From positions 2,483,001 through 2,547,000 of the forward strand of contig JBBBDQ010001269.1 in NCBI GenBank assembly GCA_037127315.1: a DNA stretch of 64,000 nt. The letters run 5' to 3'. The notes beneath the pieces were generated by a model, which ran no database searches, was not told where the DNA came from, and saw nothing but the letters and a program-made list of their open reading frames with translations. Every line of letters starts with the position of its first letter. Positions within the stretch are counted from its first letter, which is position 1. This document shows, piece by piece, positions 53,961-63,720 of this stretch. The translations under genes and the position numbers were made by a program. The DNA is from Ascarosepion bandense. Its lineage: Eukaryota > Mollusca > Cephalopoda > Sepiida > Sepiidae.

Positions 53961-55029
53961 CAGATAGATACGTTCAATTTGTTTCTATTTAAACAATTTA
54001 TTTATATGTCCTTGTGTATGTCTACTATTTTTAAAACGCACGCGTCGTACGTACGAACACATACAACCCCCCACCCACAAAAAAATCACCTCCTCTTGAT
54101 CGCGGCATGTTTCTATCCTTCTCTCTACGTACGCCTACATAGATTTATATCCAGTATTAGAGAAGAAATAGTTTAAAATTCTCCAACTGTAATCCTCCAT
54201 ATTTGAACGTGATAAACTACAACAAATACTCATATAACTCATTTTATACAAACGTAAATGTGTTAAATCAAATAAAAATAAAAAGGGTAAAAAAATTACA
54301 ACACAAAAAAACAGTTTATTTCAAAATGTGTCTCGTCCTAAATTTGAAAGCAATAATAGAAAAACTCATGTAATTGAATTAAACAAAAGTATTTGCTTTA
54401 TAACGAGACATAGTAAAAATACGTGAATAGATCCCAGCTTTAATAGAGCATTACGAATTTATCGTTGCGTTCCGTATTTCCTATTGGATACTACTGCTCC
54501 TGCTATTCAAATCAGTTGCCATAACATTTTCTCATATGATATGGCTAAGATTCTCAATTTGGAATTATATTTGGACTGATAATCAGCTGTTTTTTTTATC
54601 CTGAAAGTTTTCAGTTTGGAAAATTTCGAATGGAATTCGGATTAGAATTTGGACATTTTTCAAATTAGAAGTTTTATTTGACATTGGAACAAAGTTCGCT
54701 ATCTTTTCCAAACTTCAAAAGAGGGGCAAAGAAAGAACAACATTCAGTTCAATAATAGATGTATGCACTAACAGGGTGTATTTCAACGTATTGGCCGAAA
54801 TGAGCCGGACTACAACATCGTCAACGTAAATCCGCACTAGCAATAAATTACCACTTTCGAATTTTTCGGATGTTTTCTTATATTTCGGAAACCCTCGCCT
54901 GCCATTACTTCATTTTTCTAGGTTTCTTGTTGTAATAGCTAACCAAATTATCGTTGGTTTTATTGTTAACAGAAATTTGCAAATTCTTACCGAATGTTGC
55001 AAATTCATACCAAGATTTTAAACCACTTT
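53961..55029. other. Unassigned A+T-rich sequence
   Basis: A short segment near 54025-54065 has AACGCACGCGTCGTACGTACGAAC, which is CpG-rich. No gene or repeat partner was recognised. Confidence 0.35.
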
Positions 55030-55930
55030 AGTGTTAAGGACGAAAAATATGACCCCAAAATCCAACCGCACATTGAGAGAAAATGTAAGAAACAAGAAAA
55101 TTTCGTTAGAAACAAAGAGAAGAGTACTGAACTATTATGCAATATTAGTCATCCTATATAGCAGTGTAGGCTGGAGATCCCTTCCTAAACCTAAACAAAG
55201 TATTAAGAAACGGAAAAACCTCGTTAGAAACAAAGAAAAGAGTATGTATTGAAACTGTTTAAGTAAAGTTAGCCTCCTATATGACAGTTAAGGCTGATGA
55301 TGCCTTCCAAAGTCGAAACAAAGTATTATTAAACAAGAAAGTCTCTTTAAAAATATAGGAAACAGTACTGAACTGTTACGCTATAGCATTTACTTTATAT
55401 GACAGTGAATGCTGAAGACGCCTTTCAAAATCTAAGCCAAGTATCAAGAAACATGAAAATCTTGTTAGAAACAAAAAAAAAAATAATAGAAAACTTTTAC
55501 TTAATATCAGGCTTCGTATATAATATTGATGAAGAAGAGATTTAAGGATAGAGAATTTTTGTTCTACAGAAGGATGCTGAGAATACCATGTATTAAAGAC
55601 GTGACAAATAACAAGGTTTTAGAGAAAAGGGTAACAAAAAAATACAAATACTTAATATTAGATATTTTAGGGTATATAATACGGAGGGAGCGCTAGGAAC
55701 ATTTGAGATCCACATGACAGATTAAAGGCAAGAGGGTCAATTTAAAAAAAATACATAACCTACTTAAGGTGTTTACGAAACAGGCAAAACAGGGGTAGTA
55801 AAAAACATTTATAAAGAACTACACGAATGATAGGAAAATATGAAGAAACAGGACCACCCAATTCAACAAGGTACTATGGCACAAAAAGAAGTGTTGAGGA
55901 ATTGACACCAAGTGAATACAGAAGAAACTA
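55030..55930 (+). mobile_element. RTE-like (LINE-B) fragment with an internally amplified 120-bp unit
   Basis: The NKKISLETKRRVLNYYAILVILYSS block (55090-55165) is repeated in decayed form near 55205-55290, 55330-55410 and 55450-55525, at a period of about 120-124 bp. The sequence then continues normally with EFLFYRRMLRIPCI (about 55555-55600) and the later LINE-B blocks to about 55890. The duplicated unit is exactly the thumb segment. The family's other copies carry it once. Confidence 0.75.
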
Positions 55931-56149
55931 GTTTGGCAAAAAACGAGGAAAATGTCTGCTGCGTCATTTTATTGTATCAAAAACAGTCAACCATATTTCC
56001 TATTGTCTATACATCCTCTGAGGCTTGAAATGACGTTTGGCTAACTTCGGTTATTCCTTCGCCTAGGCTGTCTTTAAGTCAAGACGTTAGAAATGTATCA
56101 ACTGCTATTTATATGGTAGAGATTTGCAGATTAATACAACAAATATTTT

Positions 56150-56800
56150 CATAGCTTCTACTCCGACGAGCTTAGCTCACAATATTTACCCTTTTCCCCT
56201 ACTTGAAAGAGATGTGACACAAGGTCTTTTTTAACGTTGGGTGCCTGAGCGCTTACGCCCAGGTACTGGTCAAAACATTACCCATCCACCACGGTGGATA
56301 GGTTCAAAACCGGTCTAAACTCTTCTTAAACTGGTCTTATTCGGTCTTAGTGACCCCAGCCCGAAGGCCGGAGTTAGCTCACTGATGCCCCCTCCACAAG
56401 AATTTACTCGAGCAACCAGACTGGCAACAAGGTCCCATCCTTTTACAGTTAAATCAACTAAATACAGCCTCCACTTCTACTCCATCAGCTTCTTATCTCG
56501 CACTTCCCGCCTGTGGAACTCACTTCTGTATACTTGCTTTCTTGACAGCTACAATCTCAATTTCCTTGTTGACTTGACTACAGTCCTTCTCTCATCCTTT
56601 CCCCATCATCTCGTGTATCTTTTTCATTTCTTTTCTCTCTTTACCCTCGCAACTGTTTTTACATTGGTATTCCCATTCTTCTCTTGCCCTTTCTCTGACA
56701 CCCCCTGTAAACGGTTTGTCTTTCTCTTCAATCTCCTTCTGTTTAAACTTTCACTTCTTTCTAATGTAGCACACTGCGCACCAGAGAAATCATCATAAAG
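56150..56800 (+). mobile_element. LINE-A 3' part, split by a short insertion
   Basis: FYSDELSS at 56154-56180 is the left piece. After a 192-bp insertion the reading resumes with LMPPPQEFTRATRLATRSHPFTVKS (about 56380-56450) and RTSRLWNSLLYTCFLDSYNL (56498-56560), followed by the 3' UTR to a degraded tail near 56790. The tail lacks the usual GGGTGAT end. Confidence 0.85.
56181..56372. mobile_element. 192-bp insertion with 9-bp target-site duplication
   Basis: TTAGCTCAC at 56172-56180 is repeated at 56373-56381, exactly at the join of the interrupted LINE-A reading. The inserted DNA includes GGTGGATAGGTTCAAAACCGG (box-B-like) and AGATGTGACACAAGGTCTTT. The last word is the reverse complement of AAAGACCTTGTGTCACAT at 58160-58177. 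So it is likely a SINE-type element related to 57730-58200, in opposite orientation. Confidence 0.75.
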
Positions 56801-56999
56801 CATTAAAATTGTAGAAATTACACACTTAAATTTAATATATTTCTATATCAGAAATTGTTGGCTATTCTGATTTTAGTGTGACAACATGACACATGATTGA
56901 ATAATTAGCAACTTCTGACTATCATATAACTTCTAAATATTGCTGTGTCAAAAGGTTTTTTTTACACTATTTACATTGTTCTGGCTCTTTTTCTTCCCT
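56801..56999. other. Unassigned A+T-rich sequence
   Basis: Nothing recognised. Confidence 0.35.
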
Positions 57000-57180
57000 T
57001 TATTGCAAATATTCACTACGTTTCAGCCTTGTTATCTCTGGCCTTCTTCAGATGATGATTTTCTAAGCATAGCTTGGATGTGACGCAAGGGACACCCAGT
57101 GAGGATAGAACTCACTACTCAATTTTAATAATATCAACGAGACAAGCTTGCTAACCACTACACCACCTCGAGACACTCTC
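57000..57180 (-). mobile_element. tRNA-headed SINE with hammerhead-like tail
   Basis: On the minus strand the head is GGTGGTGTAGTGGTTAGCAA (57175-57156), a clear Glu/Gly-type box A region. Box B is GAGTTCTATCC (57107-57097). About 45 nt later come CTGAAGA (57051-57045), an AGGCCAGAGATAACAAGGCT stem-loop and GAAA (57024-57021), followed by CGTA and GTGAAT. Stem I can pair TCAT with GTGA (one G-U). GAAACGUA leaves a two-pair stem III, as in PLE hammerheads that act as dimers. Confidence 0.65.
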
Positions 57181-57285
57181 CTGGCCCTCTTCAGATAATA
57201 TGTATTGGAATTTCGAGACATGATCACCAAAGCGTGTATCACGTATGGTACTTAACTGACTGACTGACTGACTGACTGTCAATAC
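57181..57285 (+). mobile_element. SINE-A 3' fragment
   Basis: TTTCGAGACATGATCACCAA, GCGTGTATCACGTATGGTAC and five ACTG repeats are the SINE-A 3' end. The 57183-57200 piece (CTGGCCCTCTTCAGATAAT) repeats the hammerhead-like tail of the neighbour. Confidence 0.7.
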
Positions 57286-57729
57286 TGCTTCAGCAGCTGC
57301 AGTATGAAAAGGGAAGAGGTTTCGGAGGTGATAAACTAATATTTAACTGGAGAATAGGAACCTTAGATTAAAGCCTCCGATTTATAGGTTTATAGCGAAT
57401 CTACGAGATAATAGCCTAAATATTTGCAGAATTGGTTCGTTAAATGGGTGTCATTGTAATTGTGAGGTTAAGTCGTAGTCTGGGCAATACAAAGAAAGTA
57501 ATAAGTGTATCTCGCCAAGCATGAATAATTTAACCGCCTAGATTATTTTTCTTCTTTAATCGAGATTTTGCGTATCTCTTGACTGCAACTCTACTTTATT
57601 TTTCTCTGTTCGAGGTAAGTATCCACACTTCCACAGGTGTTTTCAGCGTAATGTTTTGCTATGTTTTGCATAAATCATCTTCAGGCTTTCTCTCCTATGG
57701 TCTGGTCCGTAGAAACCAAATCGTGATAA
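57286..57729. other. Unassigned sequence
   Basis: Nothing recognised. Confidence 0.35.
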
Positions 57730-58200
57730 AGGGTGGTTGGTTGTTCTTAGTCAGTAGGCAAAGTACCTTGCGCGTCATTGAGGTTAACCGGTAGTTGCGG
57801 GTTCACCGTTCGAAATTTCCCGACCCCTAAGAAAAAAACCTGAATAGTCAAACGAAAGAAAATTTCTGTTACAACAATAGTGATAAGTACTCACCTGGCA
57901 CATTTTTGTGTCGGTTGAGGAACAAAAATCATCTCTCAGATGCATCTCTGTCATCGAAGACAGGGTGCGGCTCAGTTGAAGCTCTGCCCGAGGAGAGAGA
58001 AGCATCTGAGAAAAATCACACTGAGTAGATACCCGGTCCAGGGGAACAGTGTCCCGCGGCCGCGCCACCCCATTGCACTAGAGTGGTGGACCAGGTGCGG
58101 GGACTTGGGAATTTTTGTTCATTAGCCCGTCCTTACAATTTCGGACTCCCTACATTAAAAAAGACCTTGTGTCACATATCGCTCCAGTGGCGGAGTAGGG
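57730..58200 (+). mobile_element. Candidate long tRNA-derived SINE
   Basis: TTCTTAGTCAGTAGGCAAAG (57744-57763) is box-A-like and GGGTTCACCGTTCGAAATTT (57799-57818) is box-B-like. A GC-rich body follows (57940-58110) with GTCCCGCGGCCGCGCCACCCC. The end AAAGACCTTGTGTCACATAT (58160-58179) is shared, inverted, with the insertion at 56181-56372. No target duplication was found, so the limits are approximate. Confidence 0.5.
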
Positions 58201-58497
58201 TAAATATATGCAACAAAAGCGATAAAAAAGTTAATACGAATGTAAATACTTACCATATTTATGGTAGGTATTATTAATAATGTTATATACGTACCTCTGA
58301 ACATTAATGGCTATGTCACAATTCTCATAAATACGTTGATCTCTGGGTGGATATTTTTATCTAGCAGTTCACCCCTAGCAGTTCACCACTAGCAGTGCTA
58401 ATCTACTTCAGACAGCTGACGAGTATTATATTTTGTTGATATTATTAAGATTGCTTATTCATTTTCCAACCTTCACTTTGGTTATTTCTCATTCAGT
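58201..58497. other. Unassigned sequence
   Basis: A CTAGCAGTTCACC(C/A) word is repeated at 58359-58395. No gene was recognised. Confidence 0.4.
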
Positions 58498-58563
58498 AAC
58501 CTTCTTCTTCTTCTTCTTCTTCTTCTTCTTCTTCTTCTTCTTCTTCTTCTTCTTCTTCTTCTT
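58498..58563. repeat. (TTC)n microsatellite
   Basis: About 21 TTC units ending directly at an RTE (LINE-B) 3' end read on the minus strand. The plus-strand copies of that family end in GAAGAA, so the array probably grew from the LINE tail. Confidence 0.95.
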
Positions 58564-59905
58564 TTTATGTGGTATGTCCTTTCAGGACGGAGGCAATCCT
58601 GGTTTTCCACATCTCCATGTGCCTGGTGGCTCTTAGCAGGCCTTCTCCTGATATACCGCACAAACGCCGCTCTGCCATCCACTAGTTTAAACCCATAAAT
58701 CTAGAATATAAATGTATAGAAACTATATGGCCCCAAAATGTGGGATCAGTTTATATATTGATTATAATATAGAATTGATCCACCATTTTATACCCACATT
58801 ATAATTTGTTATAAACAGTTGGCATATATATTCTTCTTCTATGTGCCCTGTCCCTTCAGGGCGTAGGCAATCATGGCTTTCCACATCTCCCTGTCCCTGG
58901 TGGCTCTTTCTCCTGTTGCACCATGCAACCCTTGTTCCGTCATCTACCTGATCAGTTCCTTCAAATACGTTATCCCTTACTTTCCCCTGTCTCTTTTTCC
59001 CTCTATCTGGCCTGATAGTATCAGGTTCTCCAAGCTCACCTTCCTCATTGCGACACTGAGATCCGAAGGCGAATTGACATGGCGAAGGAAGCATTCCAGA
59101 AGTTGAGTAAAGTATTAAGAAAAGGCCAATTTCGCTATAAACAAGGAAGAGAGTACTGAATTGCTATGTGATGTCAGTTCTTCAATATAGCAGTGAATGT
59201 TGGACAATATCAACAACGATGAAGGGAAAACTTGAAGCAGCGGAAATGTGGTTTTACAGAAGGATGCTACGGATATCATGGATTGAGCATGTGATGGATT
59301 GAGCATGTGAGCAATGATGAAGTTTTGGAAAGGATGGAAACGAAAAGGAAATTAATACTGAGCATCAGGAAGAGGCAACTAAAGTTCCTGGGACACGCGA
59401 TGAGGAAGGAGGGCTTGGAGGACCTGATACTAACAGGCCAAATATAGGGAAAAGGAGACAGAGGAAAGCAGCGGATAACATATTTGAAGGAACTGATCAG
59501 GTGGATGATGGAACGAGTGTTGCATAGTGCAACAGGAGAAGGCGTGCTAAGAGCCACCAGGGCAGGGAGATGTGGAAAGCCATGATCGCCTATGTCCTGA
59601 AAGCACATGGCACATTAAAGAAGACTATATATGCCAGCTGTTTATAAGAAATTATAATGTGGGTATAAAATGGGGGATCAATTCTATATCATAATCAATA
59701 TATAAACTGATCCCTCATTTTGTGGCCATGCTATTTTCTATACATTTATATTCTAGATTTATGGGCTTGAGCTAGTGGATGACAGAACGGGGGTTGCATG
59801 GTGTAACAGGAGAAAGCGTGCTAAGTGCCAGCAGGGATAGGGAAATGTGGAAAGCCATGATCGCCTACGTCCTGAAAGGACAGGGCACATAGAAGAAGAA
59901 TGGAT
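58563..59905. repeat. 1.3-kb foldback of RTE (LINE-B) 3' ends
   Basis: The left half contains LINE-B 3' sequence on the minus strand (58563-58685), an A+T-rich module (58690-58830), and more LINE-B 3' sequence on the minus strand (58831-59050). The right half has the mirror order: LINE-B plus strand (about 59400-59622), the module inverted (59625-59770), then LINE-B plus strand (59771-59905). The arms are about 490 bp each around a centre of about 350 bp that holds extra LINE-B coding sequence (59045-59400). A transcript could form a long RNA hairpin. Confidence 0.8.
59045..59625 (+). mobile_element. RTE-like (LINE-B) 3' portion within the foldback
   Basis: DTEIRRRIDMAKEAFQKLSKVLRK (about 59047-59120), then in shifted frames NFAINKEESTELLCDVSSS... 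(the ISLETKKRVL...YVLSVLQYSSECW block), a KLEAAEMWFYRRML block (59227-59268), then EVLERMETKRKLILSIRKRQLKFLGHAMRKEGLEDLILTG (about 59315-59435) and a 3' end with GGCACATTAAAGAAG at 59611. It is one of the better-preserved LINE-B 3' regions. Confidence 0.8.
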
Positions 59906-60265
59906 ACAGAAGGATGTTGAGATATTATGGATCAAATATTTAAGCAAAGACGAGATTTGGGAAGAGAACTTAAACAAAAAAGAAAACTTATGTTTAACAT
60001 CAGGAAGAGACAGTTGAAGTTTCTGGGAAACCTAGTGAGAAAGATGGACTTGGAGAATCAGATACTCACAGGACATATAGAGGGAAATAGACAGACAATG
60101 TAAAACACTGCCTGACATACTTGATGGGTTTAAGTAAATGAATGACGGAGCAAGCTCTGGGGAAAATAACAAGAGAACAGATATTAAAAACTATGAACAG
60201 AAAGATGCGGAGGGCCATGATCGTTAACATTCCGAAAGGACACGGCACATTAAAGAATTGTGGGT
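59906..60265 (+). mobile_element. RTE-like (LINE-B) 3' fragment
   Basis: The reading RKLMFNIRKRQLKFLGNLVRKMDLENQILTGHIEG (59980-60085) and the 3' end GGACACGGCACATTAAAG (60238-60255) repeat the LINE-B 3' blocks. This is a third consecutive plus-strand end after 59622 and 59905. Confidence 0.8.
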
Positions 60266-61069
60266 AAGAGATTAATGACTTGGAAGAACCGGTGTAGTAG
60301 TTACGCTCCTCAAAAACTTAAAATTTATTAAATGTAACTCCTAAATTTTACTGGTTTTGTAACCACTGGTATATCAGAAAATTTTCTCCATAACATTTCG
60401 GAAATTCGCAAAATTCGATGGATTGGTTAAATCTGACATGAATTTAACCGTTTTGTTTTTTTTAATCATTTTTAAATTTCCCATGAGTAATTTCCTTGTG
60501 TTAATCAGAATTCTGAACAATGAAATATAGTAAATATATAGTCTGAATAAAATGAAATGTTATGACAGTTTTATATGCCTCAGTGACTTTTTGGCAAAAT
60601 CTGTATATAAGTGTGCATGTGCTGGTTGCACTTCGATTCTTTTTATTGCATCTTCATAATATCAAGACAATATTATTTCCCTGTGCATTTATAATTAATT
60701 GGATCATATCCTGAGAGGGTTTTAATTCCAGCGGCTATTTTTTTTTCTGTCTTAACCTTTTGACATCGTTCATTGTACACGAAATTATATAAAATGTTTT
60801 AGCTTTAAATAACCACATAAATCTGTCAGTTTCAATTACAGAATTGAATAATATTTAGAATCAACAATCTAACCCCATTTTAATGCACATTTTAACTGGA
60901 TCGAAAAAGAACATATCATTTATTATTATCATTACTTTATTCATATATTTCCAGGATTTTACATCAATCAGGTCAGAACAGAGTATTTTTATTTTTCGGA
61001 ATTGTTGATTTCATTTTGAAAATACACGAAAATGACTTCATTATCTCGCTAATTTTGAAAATACATATA
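60266..61069. other. Unassigned A+T-rich sequence
   Basis: Nothing recognised. Confidence 0.35.
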
Positions 61070-61759
61070 TCTAAATTTATTTATAAATGGAACTTTGTCT
61101 CTGTGTGTGTGTCCGTTACCTATAGACTCCGAAACGGATGAACCAATTTTCTTGAAAATTTACACAGTTGTACTATAAGCGTCTGCGAGTGTTCTTAGCT
61201 AGGTTTTGTGTCGAGGTACACCCGATAAATATCGATTACCGAAAAAATCGGGTTATAGAAGGAGTCGTCCGATTTTAATCAAATTTGTTACACTCATAGA
61301 CTAAGACATAAGAAACGATATTCAGAAGTTTCAAGGTTGCAGTTCTTATAATAGTGCAGAAAATCGATAATATATATATATATATATACAAAAGGCAAGA
61401 TGTTTGTGTGTGTGTCTGTTTATCTGCCTGTATGTCTATATTTTTTTCAGCCCTTTTATTTTAGTTTATGCTTCGGGTTTGGCTCTAAGTAGGTATAATT
61501 GTAGTTCTTAGTCTCAGCCATTATACCATTTACTCAGAGGAAATATTTAGCCTTCAAAATTCAGTTTGCGACGAAGAAATCTTATTTGATATCCATACCA
61601 GGAAATCAAAATTTGACTTACATCCATTCATTTTTCTTTCAGTCTACGGTTTCGCTTTAACTGGAAACAGCTATTGCTTTTTAGTCTTTCGTGCCAACGT
61701 CCAAATAGTATGAGCTCCAGAACCATGGATTACTTTCATTACACCCGAGCAACGCCCGG

Positions 61760-61764
<5 letters not shown>
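61070..61764 (+). mobile_element. Helitron-like element, 3' terminus lost into (TA)n
   Basis: It starts TCTAAATTTATTTATAAATG after A and runs collinear with 29313-30029 to CACCCGAGCAACGCCCGGCT. It then passes directly into TA repeats instead of ACTGCTAG. Confidence 0.75.

Positions 61765-61800
<36 letters not shown>
61763..61800. repeat. (TA)n microsatellite
   Basis: About 19 TA units replacing the Helitron-like terminus. Confidence 0.95.
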
Positions 61801-61802
<2 letters not shown>

Positions 61803-62485
61803 AAGAAATAAACATTCTAAAATTAGATCTAAAATTCTACCCCACCCACAAAAAGAACATTCAGTCAGTCAGTTAATTGTCATACGTGAAACACGCTTGG
61901 GCGATCATGTCTCGAAGGAGACATGACTGACTGGCCAGAAGATTATCCCGCAGAGGTTGCCATTGCTTTCTGTGGTAGACTGGTTGCCAGCTAAGGCTAT
62001 ATAACCCAATCTGTCTTGTTATTTAACCCATAACTGGAAGGAAGAGACGGATTAATATCTTTGCCAAGAGTATTTGCGCGTAAGTGAATGCAATGAAGTG
62101 AACTGGAATTCGAACGCGGCTCCCCGATTTCTCCGATCCGATATCCCCTGCACCATAACGCACATCCTAGAACATTACAGTTCTTTAAAAAAATCTTAAA
62201 GCATCCGAACGGAAATTTAGACTTCTTGAAATACTACATAAAAAAATCAACACTACCGATAGCTCAATAGTAAATTTTTTTGAAAAAATCTGGGATACAG
62301 GCTTTCAAAACAAACACAACACCCATAGCAATCTCAGACACAAGCAAAGACTAGCACTAGAAAACATCCGTAATAACAATGATATAATAATAATAAAGGA
62401 AGCAGACAAAGGCGGTGCTGTCGTCATTATGAATAAAACTTATTACAAAACAAAAGCGTCACAAATACCATTATGGGCACTTAAA
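61801..62485 (+). mobile_element. Penelope-like element 5' fragment (PLE-5), split by SINE-A
   Basis: After the SINE, the reading FFKKILKHPNGNLDFLKYYI (about 62180-62245) is followed by DTGFQNKHNTHSNLRHKQRLALENIRNNNDIIIIKEADKGGAVVIMNKTYYKTKAS (about 62290-62462). The KEADKGGAVVI block is the PLE equivalent of ITRPDKGAGVV in PLE-1. Left of the SINE, 61801-61858 belongs to the same element. It is 3'-truncated after ASQIPL. Confidence 0.75.
61863..62169 (-). mobile_element. SINE-A with 7-bp target-site duplication
   Basis: GAACATT at 61856-61862 is repeated at 62170-62176, and PLE sequence continues on both sides. The SINE is complete on the minus strand, from ACGCTTGGGCGATCATGTCT near the 3' end to the head CGATATCCCCTGCACCATAACGC at about 62139-62161. 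Confidence 0.85.
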
Positions 62486-62588
62486 GTATCATAACATGTA
62501 TAATAACAAAAACAATAAATATACACTTTAAAGAAAACGTTCACGGCTTCTCACACTTTTTATTATCTCTGTATCTCTCTCTCTCTCT

Positions 62589-62591
<3 letters not shown>

Positions 62592-62621
<30 letters not shown>
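62592..62621. repeat. (TA)n microsatellite
   Basis: About 15 TA units after a short (CT)n run (62572-62588). Confidence 0.95.
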
Positions 62622-62623
<2 letters not shown>

Positions 62624-62738
62624 AAGTGACAAAAGGACGAAAATTAAAATTTCAAGAATTTACTTTTATAAAGATTGGTCCATACAGAGTAGAGCTTAAC
62701 ATTTTAATTTTGTTATGACAATAGTTTATAAAAGCATT

Positions 62739-62797
62739 ATATCACTACACAAACATTTTCATGTTTCAGAACAATACTGTTCTTCTTCAGGTGATAT
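62739..62797 (-). ncRNA. Hammerhead ribozyme, complete three-stem motif
   Basis: Read on the minus strand: stem I 5' strand ATATCAC (62797-62791), core CTGAAGA (62790-62784), stem II AGAACA/TGTTCT closing a GTAT tetraloop (62783-62768), GAAA (62767-62764). Stem III, starting from the last A of GAAA, is a 7-bp helix with two G-U pairs around an AATG loop (to 62747). GTA follows as the cleavage triplet with predicted cut after 62746, and then the stem I 3' strand GTGATAT (62745-62739), fully complementary. All core bases fit CUGANGA/GAAA/NUH. This is a hand fold, and GUA is a weaker but accepted triplet. Confidence 0.8.
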
Positions 62798-62886
62798 GTT
62801 AAAATGAATGGTGAAAATGATTTCCTTTGAAATATAAGATGAATTCATGGTTATTTAGAAAATTAGGGAATAGTAATTAGAGAATA

Positions 62887-63194
62887 AGGATGTGCGTTGT
62901 GGTGCATTGGATATCGACTCGGAACGAGAAATCGGAGACCCGAGTTCGAATACCAGTTGAATTCCTTGCATTCACTTACGCGCAAATACCCTTGGGAAAG
63001 GTATTAATCCGTCTATTCCTTCCAGTTATGGGTTAAATAACAGGACAGTTTGGGTTCTATAGCCTTGGTCGGCAACCAGTCTACCGCAGAAAGCAATGGT
63101 AATCTACTGCGGGATAATCTTCTGCCCAGTCAGTCATGTCTCTTTCGAGACATGATCGCCCAAGCGTGTATCACGTATGGCAATTAACTGACTG
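62887..63194 (+). mobile_element. SINE-A, full length with 12-bp target-site duplication
   Basis: AATTAGAGAATA at 62875-62886 is repeated at 63195-63206. The element runs from the tRNA-like head (GTGCGTTGTGGTGCATTGGA, box A) through box B (CCGAGTTCGAATACC) to the CACGTATGGCAATTAACTGA end. The exact duplication marks insertion by LINE-type target-primed reverse transcription and a relatively recent event. It gives the best definition of the family's ends. Confidence 0.92.
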
Positions 63195-63206
63195 AATTAG
63201 AGAATA

Positions 63207-63599
63207 TGCTTTTTAGGTTGTCAATATTTTTCAGTCAAAATGGGAATCAGGTAACTATAGAGTTGAAGATCTGGGTTGCAAAAGGAATCAAGATGGCCTA
63301 GTGTTTAGACATTTAACTTTTTAATTTTTCTAGAAAAATACATAGTGGGACCATAGATTATTTAAATGGGTAGACAATAATTTTAGCAGCAGGTTAGGTT
63401 TAGTTTGTTTCTTTTTTTAATTAGATTTTCTACTACCTTATGAGTAAAGAGGCTGGAATGTATCGGTTAGAATTAGGATTAAATAATTATCGTATACTTA
63501 GGTATAATGAATTTAAGGAAAACAATTACATATTGTGTGGGTTATTTGTTTTAGGAAAAATAGTTTTTAAGTTATATTGGAGCATAAGTCTTGTTGCTC
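63207..63599. other. Unassigned A+T-rich sequence
   Basis: Nothing recognised. Confidence 0.35.
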
Positions 63600-63720
63600 A
63601 AGTCTTCCATCCATGATATACGCAGTATCCTTCTGGAGAACCATATTTCAATTGCTTTCCTTCATTTATGATGAAATTGTCCAGCATTCATTTCTGCTGT
63701 GAAAGAAGACCTCATTTAAC
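63600..63720 (-). mobile_element. RTE-like (LINE-B) fragment
   Basis: The minus strand has the KKIEIWFSRRILRISWMED-like block (CAGTATCCTTCTGGAGAACC in plus orientation, 63624-63643) and the GECWTISSK-like block. About 120 bp only. Confidence 0.7.

Noticed and set aside
52400..53977. Open frame of 525 codons on the minus strand, with overlapping frames of 488 and 441 codons
   Set aside because: It is the (GATA)n array read through. A 4-bp repeat gives YLSI-type peptides without stops in every minus frame, and the spacers encode LLQSVH or CSLF depending on frame.
58482..58682. Arginine-rich minus-strand frame and poly-phenylalanine plus-strand frame
   Set aside because: Translations of the (TTC)n microsatellite.
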